Assembly: GCF_022836935.1 (NCBI RefSeq)
Contig: NZ_CP083240.1
Span: 1-64,000 of the forward strand
Direction: 5' to 3'
Length of the DNA: 64,000 nt
DNA from: Ancylobacter polymorphus
GTDB taxonomy: Bacteria; Pseudomonadota; Alphaproteobacteria; Rhizobiales; Xanthobacteraceae
A program made the position numbers and the translations under genes. Positions 36,802 through 45,401 of the stretch are shown piece after piece. Below the pieces are notes generated by a model. That model searched no databases and was not told where the DNA came from. It worked only from the letters and a program-made list of their open reading frames with translations. Every line of letters starts with the position of its first letter. Position 1 is the first letter of the stretch.

Positions 36802-37389
36802 TTAATCATCGAGCTCGGTGACGTCCGTCTTCGATGTCTGCTCCACCGGTTGGGGAACGCCCAGCGCGCTGACACCGCCGACGAAGGTCTTGCCTCTCCC
36901 CCAAAGCCGCTCGGGGTACTGAGTGTGCATGAGCCAATGTTCCAGGGCGTCATAGATCGACGACAATTCGGCGTCGGCCTTCCGCAGCTGGCGAACCACG
37001 TCTGCTTCGCGGCGCTTATCGACGTGTCGGCCGAGCGCCGGGACCACTTTCGGAGCCCAGGCCCCGGTCTCCAGGTCGAACAGGGTAAGGCCGAAGGGCG
37101 TGTGCGCCGCTACATTGCGCGCGCCCGCGACCTTCTCGAGCCGCTTGAAGATCTTCTTCAGTTCGTCGGTCGGGCCAGGAGCGAGCTTCATCGCCTCCGC
37201 GAGGCCGAGTAGCACCTTCCGCTGGCCTGAGTCCGAGGCGTAGCTGAAGAAGAGCGTCTCGGCCATCGGTGACCCGAGGCCGGTTATGTGCGTGAACACT
37301 CGGAGCAGCTGGTGGGTGTTGCGCGACCAGGCCAGCATGACTTGCCCAACCAGCTCAGCGTGAACCTGCCATTCTGCCTCACCTATCAT
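36802..37389 (-). CDS. Hypothetical protein with HEPN-like RxxxxH motif
   Basis: This helical protein of about 195 residues contains VAGARNVAAHTPFG, an Rx4H motif like those of HEPN RNases, in the C-terminal half of a helical domain. The ATG at 37389 has GAGGG upstream; a GTG start at 37422 would add 11 residues. It faces the nuclease fusion gene convergently and may belong to the same defence island. The function is unknown. Confidence 0.55.
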   Translation of the reverse strand: MIGEAEWQVHAELVGQVMLAWSRNTHQLLRVFTHITGLGSPMAETLFFSYASDSGQRKVLLGLAEAMKLAPGPTDELKKIFKRLEKVAGARNVAAHTPFGLTLFDLETGAWAPKVVPALGRHVDKRREADVVRQLRKADAELSSIYDALEHWLMHTQYPERLWGRGKTFVGGVSALGVPQPVEQTSKTDVTELDD

Positions 37390-37538
37390 CGGCGCCCTCG
37401 CTGTATCATCATCCAATGGCACCTACGTCAGCATCGCAGCGCGGCAACTCGAGCTCTGGCCCATGCCCCATCTGGCGCATAGGGTCGGTGTCTCTCTTTC
37501 AGATGGACTGAGCGTTAGCGTTTATGCCCGAGGCATCC

Positions 37539-37571
37539 GCATCCCCATAATCCATCCCAAAATGGGGATGC
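37539..37571. repeat. Inverted repeat between the hypothetical and cytochrome genes
   Basis: GCATCCCCAT (37539-37548) and ATGGGGATGC (37562-37571) form a perfect 10-bp inverted repeat with a 13-base spacer. It lies downstream of the cytochrome b561 gene and upstream of the convergent-side hypothetical gene. There is no T-run, so it may be an operator rather than a terminator. Confidence 0.4.
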
Positions 37572-37628
37572 ATTGATGCACTGACAACGTGCCGACGGCG
37601 CCAATCCAGACCAAGTTGCGTAGCACCT

Positions 37629-38177
37629 CTATGGTGGCCACATGCGGCCGAGCACGCCGTCCTTCAGCACGAAACGATGCGCTAGCGCCGCGCCGGCGTG
37701 GACGAGGATCAATCCGCCGAGCGTCAGCCCGAGAACGTTATGCATCGTCCAGAGCACATCGGAGACCGCCTCGTTCTTCCCGGTGACAGCCGGCAGGGTC
37801 ACCGACCAGAACACGTTCATCGGCTCGCCATAGGCATTGGTGCCAATCCATCCGATCACCGGCATGGCGAAGAGAATGACGTAGAGAACAATATGCACGC
37901 TCTCCGCCAGCAGCCGCTGAGAGGGCGGGATCGACGCTGGCAGAGGCGGCGGCTTATGCGTCAGGCGATAGCCAAGGCGGACAACGACCAGCCCCAGCAC
38001 CACGATGCCCAGCGACTTGTGCAGATTGAACAGCCAGTCCTGGAAGGCGTCCCAGGGCAGGTAGTTCACGGCGATGCCGAGCGGCACCATCGTGATCACG
38101 ATGGCCGCCATGATCCAGTGCAGCCGGCGTGCTGGTCGTCGGTAGCGGGGCGGTTTGGGCGCGATCGGATCCGGCAT
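37629..38177 (-). CDS. Cytochrome b561
   Basis: This 182-residue integral membrane protein has four hydrophobic segments and haem-ligand histidines near RRLHWIMAAIVITMVPLGIA, LFNLHKSLGIVVLGLVVV, ESVHIVLYVILFAMPVIGW and LWTMHNVLGLTLGGLILVHA. This is the bacterial cytochrome b561 (YceJ) family, which moves electrons between the quinone pool and periplasmic acceptors such as superoxide. The start at 38177 follows GGAG; an in-frame GTG lies nine bases upstream. Confidence 0.9.
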   Translation of the reverse strand: MPDPIAPKPPRYRRPARRLHWIMAAIVITMVPLGIAVNYLPWDAFQDWLFNLHKSLGIVVLGLVVVRLGYRLTHKPPPLPASIPPSQRLLAESVHIVLYVILFAMPVIGWIGTNAYGEPMNVFWSVTLPAVTGKNEAVSDVLWTMHNVLGLTLGGLILVHAGAALAHRFVLKDGVLGRMWPP

Positions 38178-38275
38178 CTGGCTCACTCCATTACCGACAT
38201 AGGACCGCTATAATGATCAGCATCGCGGACGGGTACAGCCCCACCGGAGGGCGGCTTTCAATGGGGCCGAGTCCC

Positions 38276-38977
38276 TCAGATCTCCTCGTCGGCCTCAACC
38301 TGGTCCTCGAGGTCGTCGTCGTCCATATCGCCCGCCATCAGCCCGAGCGGGATATCCCCCGCCAGCAGCATGTCTTTGCTGAGCAGGCCGGTATCCTCGA
38401 GCGCCTCCATGTCGGGCAGGTCGCGCAGCGTGTCGAAGCCGAAATGCGACAGGAACTCCTTCGTCGTCACATAGGTGTAGGGCGCGCCAGGCTGCGGCGA
38501 GCGCGGCCCGGCGGCGATGAAGCCAAGCCGGCGCAAATGACCGATGGTGTCGCGGCTGATCTCCCGGCCGAAGAACTGGCTGAGCTCGCCGCGGGTGATC
38601 GGCTGGAAGTAGCCGATGCACAGCAGCACCAGTGCCTCGGACTGCGACAGCGGTTTGGTCTCGGTGGTGCCGAGACCGGTGGCCACCTGGATCGCCTCGG
38701 CAAAGCTCTTGCGGGTGCGGTGCTGCCAGCCGCCGGCGACCGCCACCAGCTCATAGGGCCGGCCGCGCAGCTCGGCGCGGATGTCGTCGATCAGATGATC
38801 GAGGCTGCAGTCGCGACCGACCACCTTGGCCAGCACCTCGCGGGTGACCGGCTCGCTTGAGGCGAAGATCACCGCCTCGACCCGGCCCATCCATTCGCGC
38901 CAACGCAGCTCCGGCGGCAGGGCGCTGAGCTCGGCATCGAAGCTCACCGGGGTTTTGGTGCGCCGGGCCATCCTCAC
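38276..38977 (-). CDS. ScpB-like SMC-Scp complex subunit (mobile-element type)
   Basis: This 233-residue protein has two winged-helix domains of ScpB: WMGRVEAVIFASSEPVTREV, then LSQSEALVLLCIGYFQPITR and FGREISRDTIGHLRRLGFIA. It ends in an acidic tail. Chromosomal ScpB loads condensin with ScpA, but no ScpA or SMC gene is here; instead a DUF1403 gene precedes it with a four-base overlap. This ScpB-DUF1403 pair is typical of Hyphomicrobiales plasmids and ICEs. A maintenance or segregation role is inferred. Confidence 0.85.
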   Translation of the reverse strand: MRMARRTKTPVSFDAELSALPPELRWREWMGRVEAVIFASSEPVTREVLAKVVGRDCSLDHLIDDIRAELRGRPYELVAVAGGWQHRTRKSFAEAIQVATGLGTTETKPLSQSEALVLLCIGYFQPITRGELSQFFGREISRDTIGHLRRLGFIAAGPRSPQPGAPYTYVTTKEFLSHFGFDTLRDLPDMEALEDTGLLSKDMLLAGDIPLGLMAGDMDDDDLEDQVEADEEI

Positions 38978-39927
38978 AGCCCATAAAGCTTGAAGCTGGC
39001 GCGGCCGGTGAGCTCGCGCACTGCCCCCAGCACCTCGAGCCGCTCGAACAGCCGCCGCGCGCCCCAGCGCGAGAGCTTTGGGGTTGCCAGCGTGCCCGGC
39101 ACCGCATCATCGTCGAGCAGAAGGGCGATCGCCTCCCCTGCCCCCTTGGCGCGCAGTTTTGGCGCCACCGCCTGCAGCCGGGCGGCGCGCGGGGCGATCT
39201 CGGCGGCATAGCGCAAGGCGCGCGCCGAGGCCTGCGCCATGGCGAGGCAGAGCGCGGCCTCGAAGCCGTCGTCACCCGGACGAAGCCGCCCTCCCCGGCC
39301 GGCGCCACGGAAGGCGGCGCCATGCGCCTCGACCATCAATAGCGGCACCGGCAGCGCCCAGCGCAGGCGCAGCGCCAACGCCTGATCGGCCAGCCACCAG
39401 CCGAGCAGTCCGGCGCTCGGCGCCACTGTGGCGACGGCACGCAGCACCGCCGCGGCAACAAGCGGCGCCGCCCGCCCCTCACTGAGGTGACGGTCGATCT
39501 CTTCCGGCAGAGCGGCCAGCTGCGGGCTCCAGCCGAGGCCGAGCAGGCCGCAGGTCGATTGAAGGATCGTCGCATCGATCGTCGCGGAGCGCTCGGCGAG
39601 GCGCCGCCAAGCGGCCAGCAGCCGGCCGGCGGGACCGGGATCACCATCGGCGGGACGCAGCATCCAGGCGTCGCGCAGGGCGGCTTCGTCCTCGGCACGA
39701 CCGGCGTGGCGCGCCGCGGCGGCGGCACAGGTGAGCGCCAGCCGGGCGCGCCAGGCGCCAGCCCAGGGCGGGTCGGTGCGCACCAGATTGTCGAGTGAAT
39801 TCAACGCCGCGCCGGCGAGGAAGGCCGCCTCCGCCGGATGGGCGACCGGGCCGCGCGGCAGCGCCCAACCGGGGATGGTTGGCACGGCTATGGGGACCGA
39901 AGGGGGCGGAATCAGCGCGGCATCCAT
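38974..39927 (-). CDS. DUF1403 family protein
   Basis: This 317-residue Ala-rich helical protein (MDAALIPPPSVPIAVPTIPG, then AAFLAGAALNSLDNLVRTDP and SRWGARRLFERLEVLGAVRE) belongs to DUF1403, a family of mobile-element proteins of unknown function paired with ScpB. The last 70 residues look like a winged helix. Its start codon is only 15 bases from the Tn3-type transposon end at 39943, so its native promoter has been separated and expression may now depend on the transposon. Confidence 0.8.
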   Translation of the reverse strand: MDAALIPPPSVPIAVPTIPGWALPRGPVAHPAEAAFLAGAALNSLDNLVRTDPPWAGAWRARLALTCAAAAARHAGRAEDEAALRDAWMLRPADGDPGPAGRLLAAWRRLAERSATIDATILQSTCGLLGLGWSPQLAALPEEIDRHLSEGRAAPLVAAAVLRAVATVAPSAGLLGWWLADQALALRLRWALPVPLLMVEAHGAAFRGAGRGGRLRPGDDGFEAALCLAMAQASARALRYAAEIAPRAARLQAVAPKLRAKGAGEAIALLLDDDAVPGTLATPKLSRWGARRLFERLEVLGAVRELTGRASFKLYGL

Positions 39928-39942
39928 GGCAGAAGCCTATCT

Positions 39943-39987
39943 GGCCCTGTCGGCTCGAAGCTGGGATTTTGGCCAAGTTGAAGAACG
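39943..39987. repeat. Left terminal inverted repeat of the Tn3-family transposon
   Basis: It starts GGCCCTGTCGGCTCGAAGCT and continues GGGATTTTGGCCAAGTTGAA-GAACG. The inverse complement is present at 49811-49855 with a single difference at position 40. Confidence 0.92.
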
Positions 39988-40048
39988 AACCTAGAACGCC
40001 AGTTATCGGCAGGGCAATCTGCATGCGACCATGGGGTCGCTTGGTCTT

Positions 40049-40078
40049 GTGTCCGCAAGAGGATCGGTCAACGGACAC
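40049..40078. other. Candidate res subsite of the transposon resolvase
   Basis: GTGTCCG (40049-40055) and CGGACAC (40072-40078) form a 30-bp dyad between the transposon end and tnpR, where Tn3-family res sites lie. Resolvase would bind here to resolve cointegrates and repress tnpR. The crossover subsite is not assigned. Confidence 0.5.
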
Positions 40079-40196
40079 GCTTTCCGCTCCATCTCGAAAA
40101 GCCGAAAACCCTTGCTGCGCCTGATAAGCGTTTGTCTCATATGAATGGTACTATATTTCTTGCATTGAAGGAGCCCCTTACGTTACAGATTCGGGC

Positions 40197-40802
40197 ATGA
40201 TGAACGCTCTCATCGGCTACGCCCGCTGCTCGACCGATAAGCAGGACCTCGCGGCACAGAAAGACGCCTTGCTGAAGCTCGGCGTGGCTGCTGATCGCAT
40301 TTACACCGATCGCGGCTTTACCGGCACAAACCGGGCCAGGCCGGGCCTGGATCAGGCGCTCGCGGCGGTGCGCAGCGGCGACACACTGGTGGTGCCCAAG
40401 CTCGACCGGCTTGCCCGCTCCGTGCCGGACGCCCGAGCAATAGGGGATGAACTTTCAGGTCGGGGAGTCAAATTGCAGATCGGGGGGAGCGTCCATGATC
40501 CAACCGATCCGATGGGCAAGCTGTTTTTCAACATCCTCGCCACCTTTGCTGAATTCGAGGCCGACCTCATCAAAATGCGAACGCGCGAGGGCATGGCGGT
40601 CGCGCGCGCCAAGGGAAAGCTGCGGGGCAAAAAGCCGAAGCTTTCCGATCGTCAGCAGAAGGAGTTACGCCGCATGTACGACACTGGCGACTATTCGATC
40701 AGCGACCTTGCCGAGGTTTTCTCGATCTCACGACCGACTGTGTATCGGACGCTCATGCGTCATGCTTCGGCGAATGGGGTTCGTGATCAGGCGCAGTGCT
40801 AA
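40197..40802 (+). CDS. tnpR: Tn3-family resolvase (serine recombinase)
   Basis: This 201-residue protein has the catalytic serine in IGYARCSTDKQDLAAQKDAL (about residue 13), VPKLDRLARSVPDA with the active-site arginines, and a C-terminal HTH (SISDLAEVFSISRPTVYRTL). Two adjacent ATGs (40197, 40200) are possible starts; GAAGGAG lies further upstream. It resolves cointegrates made by TnpA at the far end of the same transposon. Confidence 0.93.
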   Translation: MMNALIGYARCSTDKQDLAAQKDALLKLGVAADRIYTDRGFTGTNRARPGLDQALAAVRSGDTLVVPKLDRLARSVPDARAIGDELSGRGVKLQIGGSVHDPTDPMGKLFFNILATFAEFEADLIKMRTREGMAVARAKGKLRGKKPKLSDRQQKELRRMYDTGDYSISDLAEVFSISRPTVYRTLMRHASANGVRDQAQC

Positions 40803-40860
40803 GCTGGATGATTGGGCTTCGTTACTTTCGAGCCCGTTCTGAGTCCATCCCTGCGTCTCA

Positions 40861-41838
40861 TCAGCGCTGCTTGCGGAAATACTGGTAGAGATTGTTGAAG
40901 ACCGGAGCGCCCTGAGCGATGCGTTCCTCGTCGTCCGCATGAGCCATGGCGATGCCGGCGATCAGCCCAGCAATGCCCATGGCTTCCTCGCGGCCGAACT
41001 TGCCGTCCTTCAGGTCGATGTCGTGAACGATCTCGGCGATCGCCTGCAGTGCCGGGTCGTCGAGACCGGCGCGGGCAAGCAGCACCTCGAAACTGCAGCG
41101 GTCGCCCTCATGGGTGATTTCGCCTTCGAACATGTCGAAGCGCAGTTCCCCCGGCTTCGGGATATAGCCCTTGCCCGGCACGAAGCGGATGACAGCATCC
41201 GGGTCGATGAAACGGCGTATCAGCCAGCTACAGGCGATGCGGTCGATAAAGACGCCCTTGCGCGTAACCCAAACCCGTCCCTTGAGGTCTCGTATGTGCG
41301 CGGCCTCCGGCTGCTTCTCAATCATGTCTTTATCCTCCACCAGGCGCGCTTCGAGTTCCGCGATGGCGCCTTCGACCGACAGGCGGCCGCTTGCCCCGAA
41401 AAAGTCGATCGCCGCGAGGTCGGCAAGCCGCTTGCGCAGCCGGCCGAGCTGGCTACGCGCCTCGGCCGCATCCACCTCTGGCTGATCGAGCTTTGCCACG
41501 AGCGCTCGCGCGTCCCTGGCGATCTCGTCGTAGTCGGCGTCGCGCGCCGCATCGAACAACGCCCGCACCTGGTCGTCCGAAAAGCCGTCGATCAGACGCG
41601 CCTCGCAGACGATGGCTTCGCCACCGCCCTCGACGATCTCTTTCAGGAGCCACGCGAAGTCCTCCTGCGTCTCGGCGGTCGCAGGCAGCGCGTAGACGGT
41701 GCTCTTGACCGCGACTGCCCCGATGCCCTGCAGCCGCCGCCAGACCTTCACCCGGAAGTAGGCCGGCTTGGTCGGGATCTGATGAATCAGAAGAAGCCAC
41801 TTCGCTGCGGATTGGCTCGAAATTACGTCATTTTCCAT
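40861..41838 (-). CDS. chrB: Chromate-sensing regulator ChrB
   Basis: This is a 325-residue ChrB. It has an N-terminal regulatory domain (WLLLIHQIPTKPAYFRVKVW), a helical middle, and the C-terminal ChrB domain (FIDRIACSWLIRRFIDPDAV, then GDRCSFEVLLARAGL). ChrB of O. tritici is known to repress chrA until chromate is present. Here it is divergent from chrA, unlike the co-directional order usual elsewhere. Palindromic GATAC/GTATC sites fill the shared promoter. Confidence 0.9.
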   Translation of the reverse strand: MENDVISSQSAAKWLLLIHQIPTKPAYFRVKVWRRLQGIGAVAVKSTVYALPATAETQEDFAWLLKEIVEGGGEAIVCEARLIDGFSDDQVRALFDAARDADYDEIARDARALVAKLDQPEVDAAEARSQLGRLRKRLADLAAIDFFGASGRLSVEGAIAELEARLVEDKDMIEKQPEAAHIRDLKGRVWVTRKGVFIDRIACSWLIRRFIDPDAVIRFVPGKGYIPKPGELRFDMFEGEITHEGDRCSFEVLLARAGLDDPALQAIAEIVHDIDLKDGKFGREEAMGIAGLIAGIAMAHADDEERIAQGAPVFNNLYQYFRKQR

Positions 41839-41885
41839 ATTGATACCGTATCATTAGGACCATACAATGCAACAAGTGTATCAAT
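41839..41885. promoter_or_regulatory. Candidate ChrB operator in the chrB-chrA divergent promoter
   Basis: ATTGATAC (41839-41846) and GTATCAAT (41878-41885) form an 8-bp inverted repeat. The 11-bp palindrome GATACCGTATC (41842-41852) overlaps the left arm. The left arm touches the chrB start codon, so binding could shut off chrB itself as well as chrA. Confidence 0.55.
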
Positions 41886-41934
41886 TCGATTGACCAATTG
41901 AAGGTTTTCCTTATCCGAAGAGGCCTATTTCTAC

Positions 41935-43203
41935 ATGACTCAGACGCCCGACCTTGCCGGTAGCAATGCTTCTGATCAGCAAGAGCTAACTGTGCCCACC
42001 CTATCGCAATGGCAGATTTTCGTGCGCTTCCTGCGCTTTGGCCTCCTCGCATGGGGTGGACCTGTCGCGCAGATTGCGATGATCCGGCGAGAACTCGTGG
42101 ATGAGGAGCGCTGGATCTCCAGCGGTCGGTTCAATCGCCTCCTTGCTGTCTATCAGGTGCTGCCGGGGCCTGAGGCGCACGAGTTGTGCGTTCATATAGG
42201 CATGCTTCCGGGCGGGCGTATGGGCGGCTTCCTTGCGGGACTCGGCTTCATGCTGCCGGGCTTCCTCCTGATGTTCGCTTTGTCGTGGCTCTATTTCACG
42301 ATCGACATCACGCAATCGGCTTTAGGCCCAATCTTCCTTGGCGTTCAGGTTGCAGTGATCGCGCTGATCGTGCGCGCTGTCCATAGAATTGGGGGGCACG
42401 TTCTCCTCGACAAATGGCTCTGGGGCATCGGGATCGTGAGCGGTGCCGCAGCATTTCTCGGAGCGAGCTTCTGGATCACGCTTCCGGCAGCAGGGTTGGT
42501 CTACGCCTTCGCCGTGCGAAAACAGCATGCACTTGCGGCCCTCACCTTGGTAGCCGCCACCGTGCTCACTGTCCTGGTCGGGCCAGAGAGTGCAACAGGC
42601 CTGCTCGACAGCGCCCAGCAAAGCACAGCGCTCTCCGATGGATCGATCGCGCAGGACGCGTCGCTGGTGGGACTGTTTCTCTCTGGCCTCAAGGCCGGTC
42701 TCCTGACCTTTGGGGGAGCCTACACCGTCATTCCGTTCTTGCGCGACGACGCGGTGGGAAACGGCTGGATGACGGACGCCCAATTCCTCGACGGTCTCGC
42801 CCTGTCTGGAATCCTGCCCGCACCGCTCATCATCTTCTCCACCTTCGTCGGTTATTTTGGGGGCGGTCCGCTCGGCGCCATCGCCATGACGATCGGGATT
42901 TTCCTTCCAGCCTTCGGCTTTTCGCTGCTCTTCCATGAACGTCTGGAGAGCTTGGTCGAGAACAAGACGCTACACAGCTTCCTGGAAGGCGTATCCGCAG
43001 GCGTTGTGGGTCTGATCGCCGCGACGACGGTCGAACTCGCGCTTGTCGTCGTCGACCGGCTACCGTCGTTGCTTCTCGGCGGGGTGATCTTCGCGCTCGC
43101 TCTGGCCGTCCTCTATCTCTGGAAATCCAGGGTGAACGTCGTTCTGGCCGTTGTCGGAGCCGGCTTTCTGGGCTGGCTCGGCTTCGGCCTCCTCCTTGGA
43201 TAA
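41935..43203 (+). CDS. chrA: Chromate efflux transporter ChrA
   Basis: This 422-residue CHR-family transporter has two homologous halves. The first has FVRFLRFGLLAWGGPVAQIA and YQVLPGPEAHELCVHIG; the second has FLSGLKAGLLTFGGAYTVIP and FLDGLALSGILPAPLIIFST. About ten to twelve membrane segments are apparent. It exports chromate across the inner membrane. It starts about 50 bases after the candidate ChrB operator. Confidence 0.95.
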   Translation: MTQTPDLAGSNASDQQELTVPTLSQWQIFVRFLRFGLLAWGGPVAQIAMIRRELVDEERWISSGRFNRLLAVYQVLPGPEAHELCVHIGMLPGGRMGGFLAGLGFMLPGFLLMFALSWLYFTIDITQSALGPIFLGVQVAVIALIVRAVHRIGGHVLLDKWLWGIGIVSGAAAFLGASFWITLPAAGLVYAFAVRKQHALAALTLVAATVLTVLVGPESATGLLDSAQQSTALSDGSIAQDASLVGLFLSGLKAGLLTFGGAYTVIPFLRDDAVGNGWMTDAQFLDGLALSGILPAPLIIFSTFVGYFGGGPLGAIAMTIGIFLPAFGFSLLFHERLESLVENKTLHSFLEGVSAGVVGLIAATTVELALVVVDRLPSLLLGGVIFALALAVLYLWKSRVNVVLAVVGAGFLGWLGFGLLLG

Positions 43204-43227
43204 TACGCAACACGAAGGAGAGATCGC

Positions 43228-43683
43228 ATGAAATGGATTACACGGGAACGTCCGGTCATCGACCGTATCGCCTGCCCCTGGCTTGTTGCTCGGTTCATCG
43301 ACAAGGAGCCTGAATTTCTGTTCGTGCCGCCGGACCGGGTGGTCGCCGCCGCCGAGGAGACCGGCGCCATCCCCTATGACGTTCCGGGCGTCGAACTCAC
43401 CCATGTCGGGGACGGCTGCAGTTTCGACGCCTTCGTCGCGAAATACGACCTAGACCGCGATCCGGCGATCAAAACCATCGCCGCCATCGTGCGCGGCGCC
43501 GATACCGACCGCCACGATCTCACGCCGCAATCGGCCGGGCTGCTGGCCATTTCGATGGGGCTGCGGGACCTCACGCCCGACGATCAAGAGGTCCTGAAGC
43601 ACGGCTTCGTGATCTATGACGCCCTTTATGCCTGGGCGTCCCAACGTCAGGCGGAAACCCATAACTGGCCACCCGCTGCATGA
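43228..43683 (+). CDS. ChrB C-terminal domain protein (chromate resistance)
   Basis: This 151-residue protein is a stand-alone version of the ChrB C-terminal domain (VIDRIACPWLVARFIDKEPE, then VGDGCSFDAFVAKYDLDRDP), lacking the ChrB regulatory N-terminus. AAGGAGAG precedes the ATG, 24 bases after chrA. Such proteins are often encoded after chrA and their role is unclear; it may bind chromate or modulate sensing. Confidence 0.85.
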   Translation: MKWITRERPVIDRIACPWLVARFIDKEPEFLFVPPDRVVAAAEETGAIPYDVPGVELTHVGDGCSFDAFVAKYDLDRDPAIKTIAAIVRGADTDRHDLTPQSAGLLAISMGLRDLTPDDQEVLKHGFVIYDALYAWASQRQAETHNWPPAA

Positions 43684-43798
43684 ACACTATCGACCGGCCG
43701 GATGTCAGGCGGCTTTCGACGCTGCGTGACAATCCGGCCCGGTATTCCAGGAGAGGCGGCTGATCGAGGCGGGGAGGCGCCAACAGAGGAGTTAGGCA

Positions 43799-44690
43799 AT
43801 GAAGAAAATGATCTTCACGGCGTTGATCGCCGCGATCTCGCTCGCAACACCGGCTCTTGCCGATCCCGACTGGCAGGCAGTCGGAAAGGCGCTCGGCAAG
43901 GAGGGCACTGTTCAGCCGGACGGTATCTATCGGGTGGGACTGCCCCGCTCAGACCTCAAAGTCCTGCTGGACGGTGTCGAGATCAAACCGGCGCTGGCGC
44001 TCGGCACCTGGCTCGCCTTTCAGCCCATGGGCGACACGGAGGCAATGGTGATGGGCGACCTGGTGCTCACGCACGAAGAGATTAACCCTGTGATGAAGGT
44101 GCTGGCCAAGCACGGGATCGAGGTCACTGCACTTCACAATCACCTGCTGCGCTCCGAGCCGGCAACGATGTACATGCACGTGAGCGGGCACGGCGATCCG
44201 GTGAAGCTCGCCGCCGCCCTTCATGCCGGCTTGGTGGAGAGCAAGACGCCGCTCTCCACCGCTTCGGCTGGCGCGACGCCTGCCCCGGCGGCGATCGACC
44301 TCGACACTTCAAGCATCGATCAAACGCTGGGCCATAAGGGTAAGATCAATGGCGGCGTCTATCAGGTCAGCATCCCGCGGGCGGAGCCGATCAAGGACGG
44401 CGGCATGGAGGTTCCCGAAACCATGGGCTCGGCGATCGCCATCAACTTCCAGCCGACCGGAAAACGGCAAGGCCGCGATCACCGGCGACTTCGTGCTGAT
44501 CGCGGCAGAGGTCAATCCGGTTCTGCGGGCACTGCGCGAGAACGGAATCGAGGTGACCGCCCTGCACAACCACATGCTCGATGACGAGCCCCGCCTGTTC
44601 TTCATGCACTTCTGGGCCAATGACGACGCGGAAAAGCTGGCGCAAGGGCTGAGGAGCGCACTCGACAAGGTTCGCGTCGCAAAACGCTGA
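43799..44690 (+). pseudogene. DUF1259 (LppY/LpqO) exported protein with an internal frameshift
   Basis: The first frame has a signal peptide (MKKMIFTALIAAISLATPAL) and one complete DUF1259 unit (VTALHNHLLRSEPATMYMHV). A second unit (VSIPRAEPIKDGGMEVPETM) loses its frame near 44462, where GGAAAACGG has one A too many. GKAAITGDFVLIAAEVNPVL and VTALHNHMLDDEPRLFFMHF continue in the next frame to 44690. The two units are tandem homologues. It may be a true pseudogene or a homopolymer error. The function is unknown, but the gene recurs in chromate clusters. Confidence 0.8.
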
Positions 44691-44787
44691 GGAGACGCCC
44701 GAGCTTACGGCGACAGCCCTATCACGACAGGACGGAGGCTCGGAGTGAGCCCCTGGATCAAACCTACTTTGAATGGGAGATGGAACA

Positions 44788-45381
44788 ATGCCCTTCAGCA
44801 TCAAACCGCTCGGCTGCGATCCGGCGCGCATCAAAGGCATGTCGGAACGCCTCATCATCAGCCATTACGAGAACAACTACAGCGGCGCGGTCAAACGCCT
44901 GAACCTCATCGAGGAGCAGCTCGCCGAGCTCGACTACGCATCCGCGCCCGGCTTTGTCGTCAATGGACTGAAGCGCGAGCAGCTCGTCGCGATGAATTCG
45001 ATGATCCTGCACGAGCTGTTCTTCGATGGCTTGGGCGATCAATGCGAGCCGGGAACGACACTGGCAGACGCGCTGGCCCGCGATTTCGGCTCCTATGAGC
45101 GCTGGCGCAGCGAGTTCGTTGCCATGAGCAAAGCGCTTGGCGGCGGCTCCGGCTGGGTCCTGCTCACCTGGTCGCCGCGCGACCGCAAGCTTGTCAATCA
45201 ATGGGCATCCGACCATTGCCACACACTGGCCGGCGGCGCGCCGATTCTGGCGCTCGACATGTATGAGCATTCCTACCACATCGACTTCGGCGCCAGCGCG
45301 GCGAACTATGTCGACACGTTCATGGCGGCGATCCGGTGGGAAAATGCGGATCGTCTGGTTCTCGAAGCGCAAAGCCGATAG
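44788..45381 (+). CDS. chrC: Fe/Mn superoxide dismutase, ChrC type
   Basis: This 197-residue SOD has the metal ligands in order: SHYENNYSG (His), MILHELFFD (His), LALDMYEHSYHIDFG (Asp and His). GGGGSGW is replaced by ALGGGSGWVLLTW, as in chromate-operon SODs. GGGAGA lies upstream of the ATG at 44788. ChrC of O. tritici is an iron SOD thought to limit superoxide made during Cr(VI) reduction. Confidence 0.9.
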   Translation: MPFSIKPLGCDPARIKGMSERLIISHYENNYSGAVKRLNLIEEQLAELDYASAPGFVVNGLKREQLVAMNSMILHELFFDGLGDQCEPGTTLADALARDFGSYERWRSEFVAMSKALGGGSGWVLLTWSPRDRKLVNQWASDHCHTLAGGAPILALDMYEHSYHIDFGASAANYVDTFMAAIRWENADRLVLEAQSR

Positions 45382-45401
45382 CGGAACGGGTTTGAAGGGG
45401 C

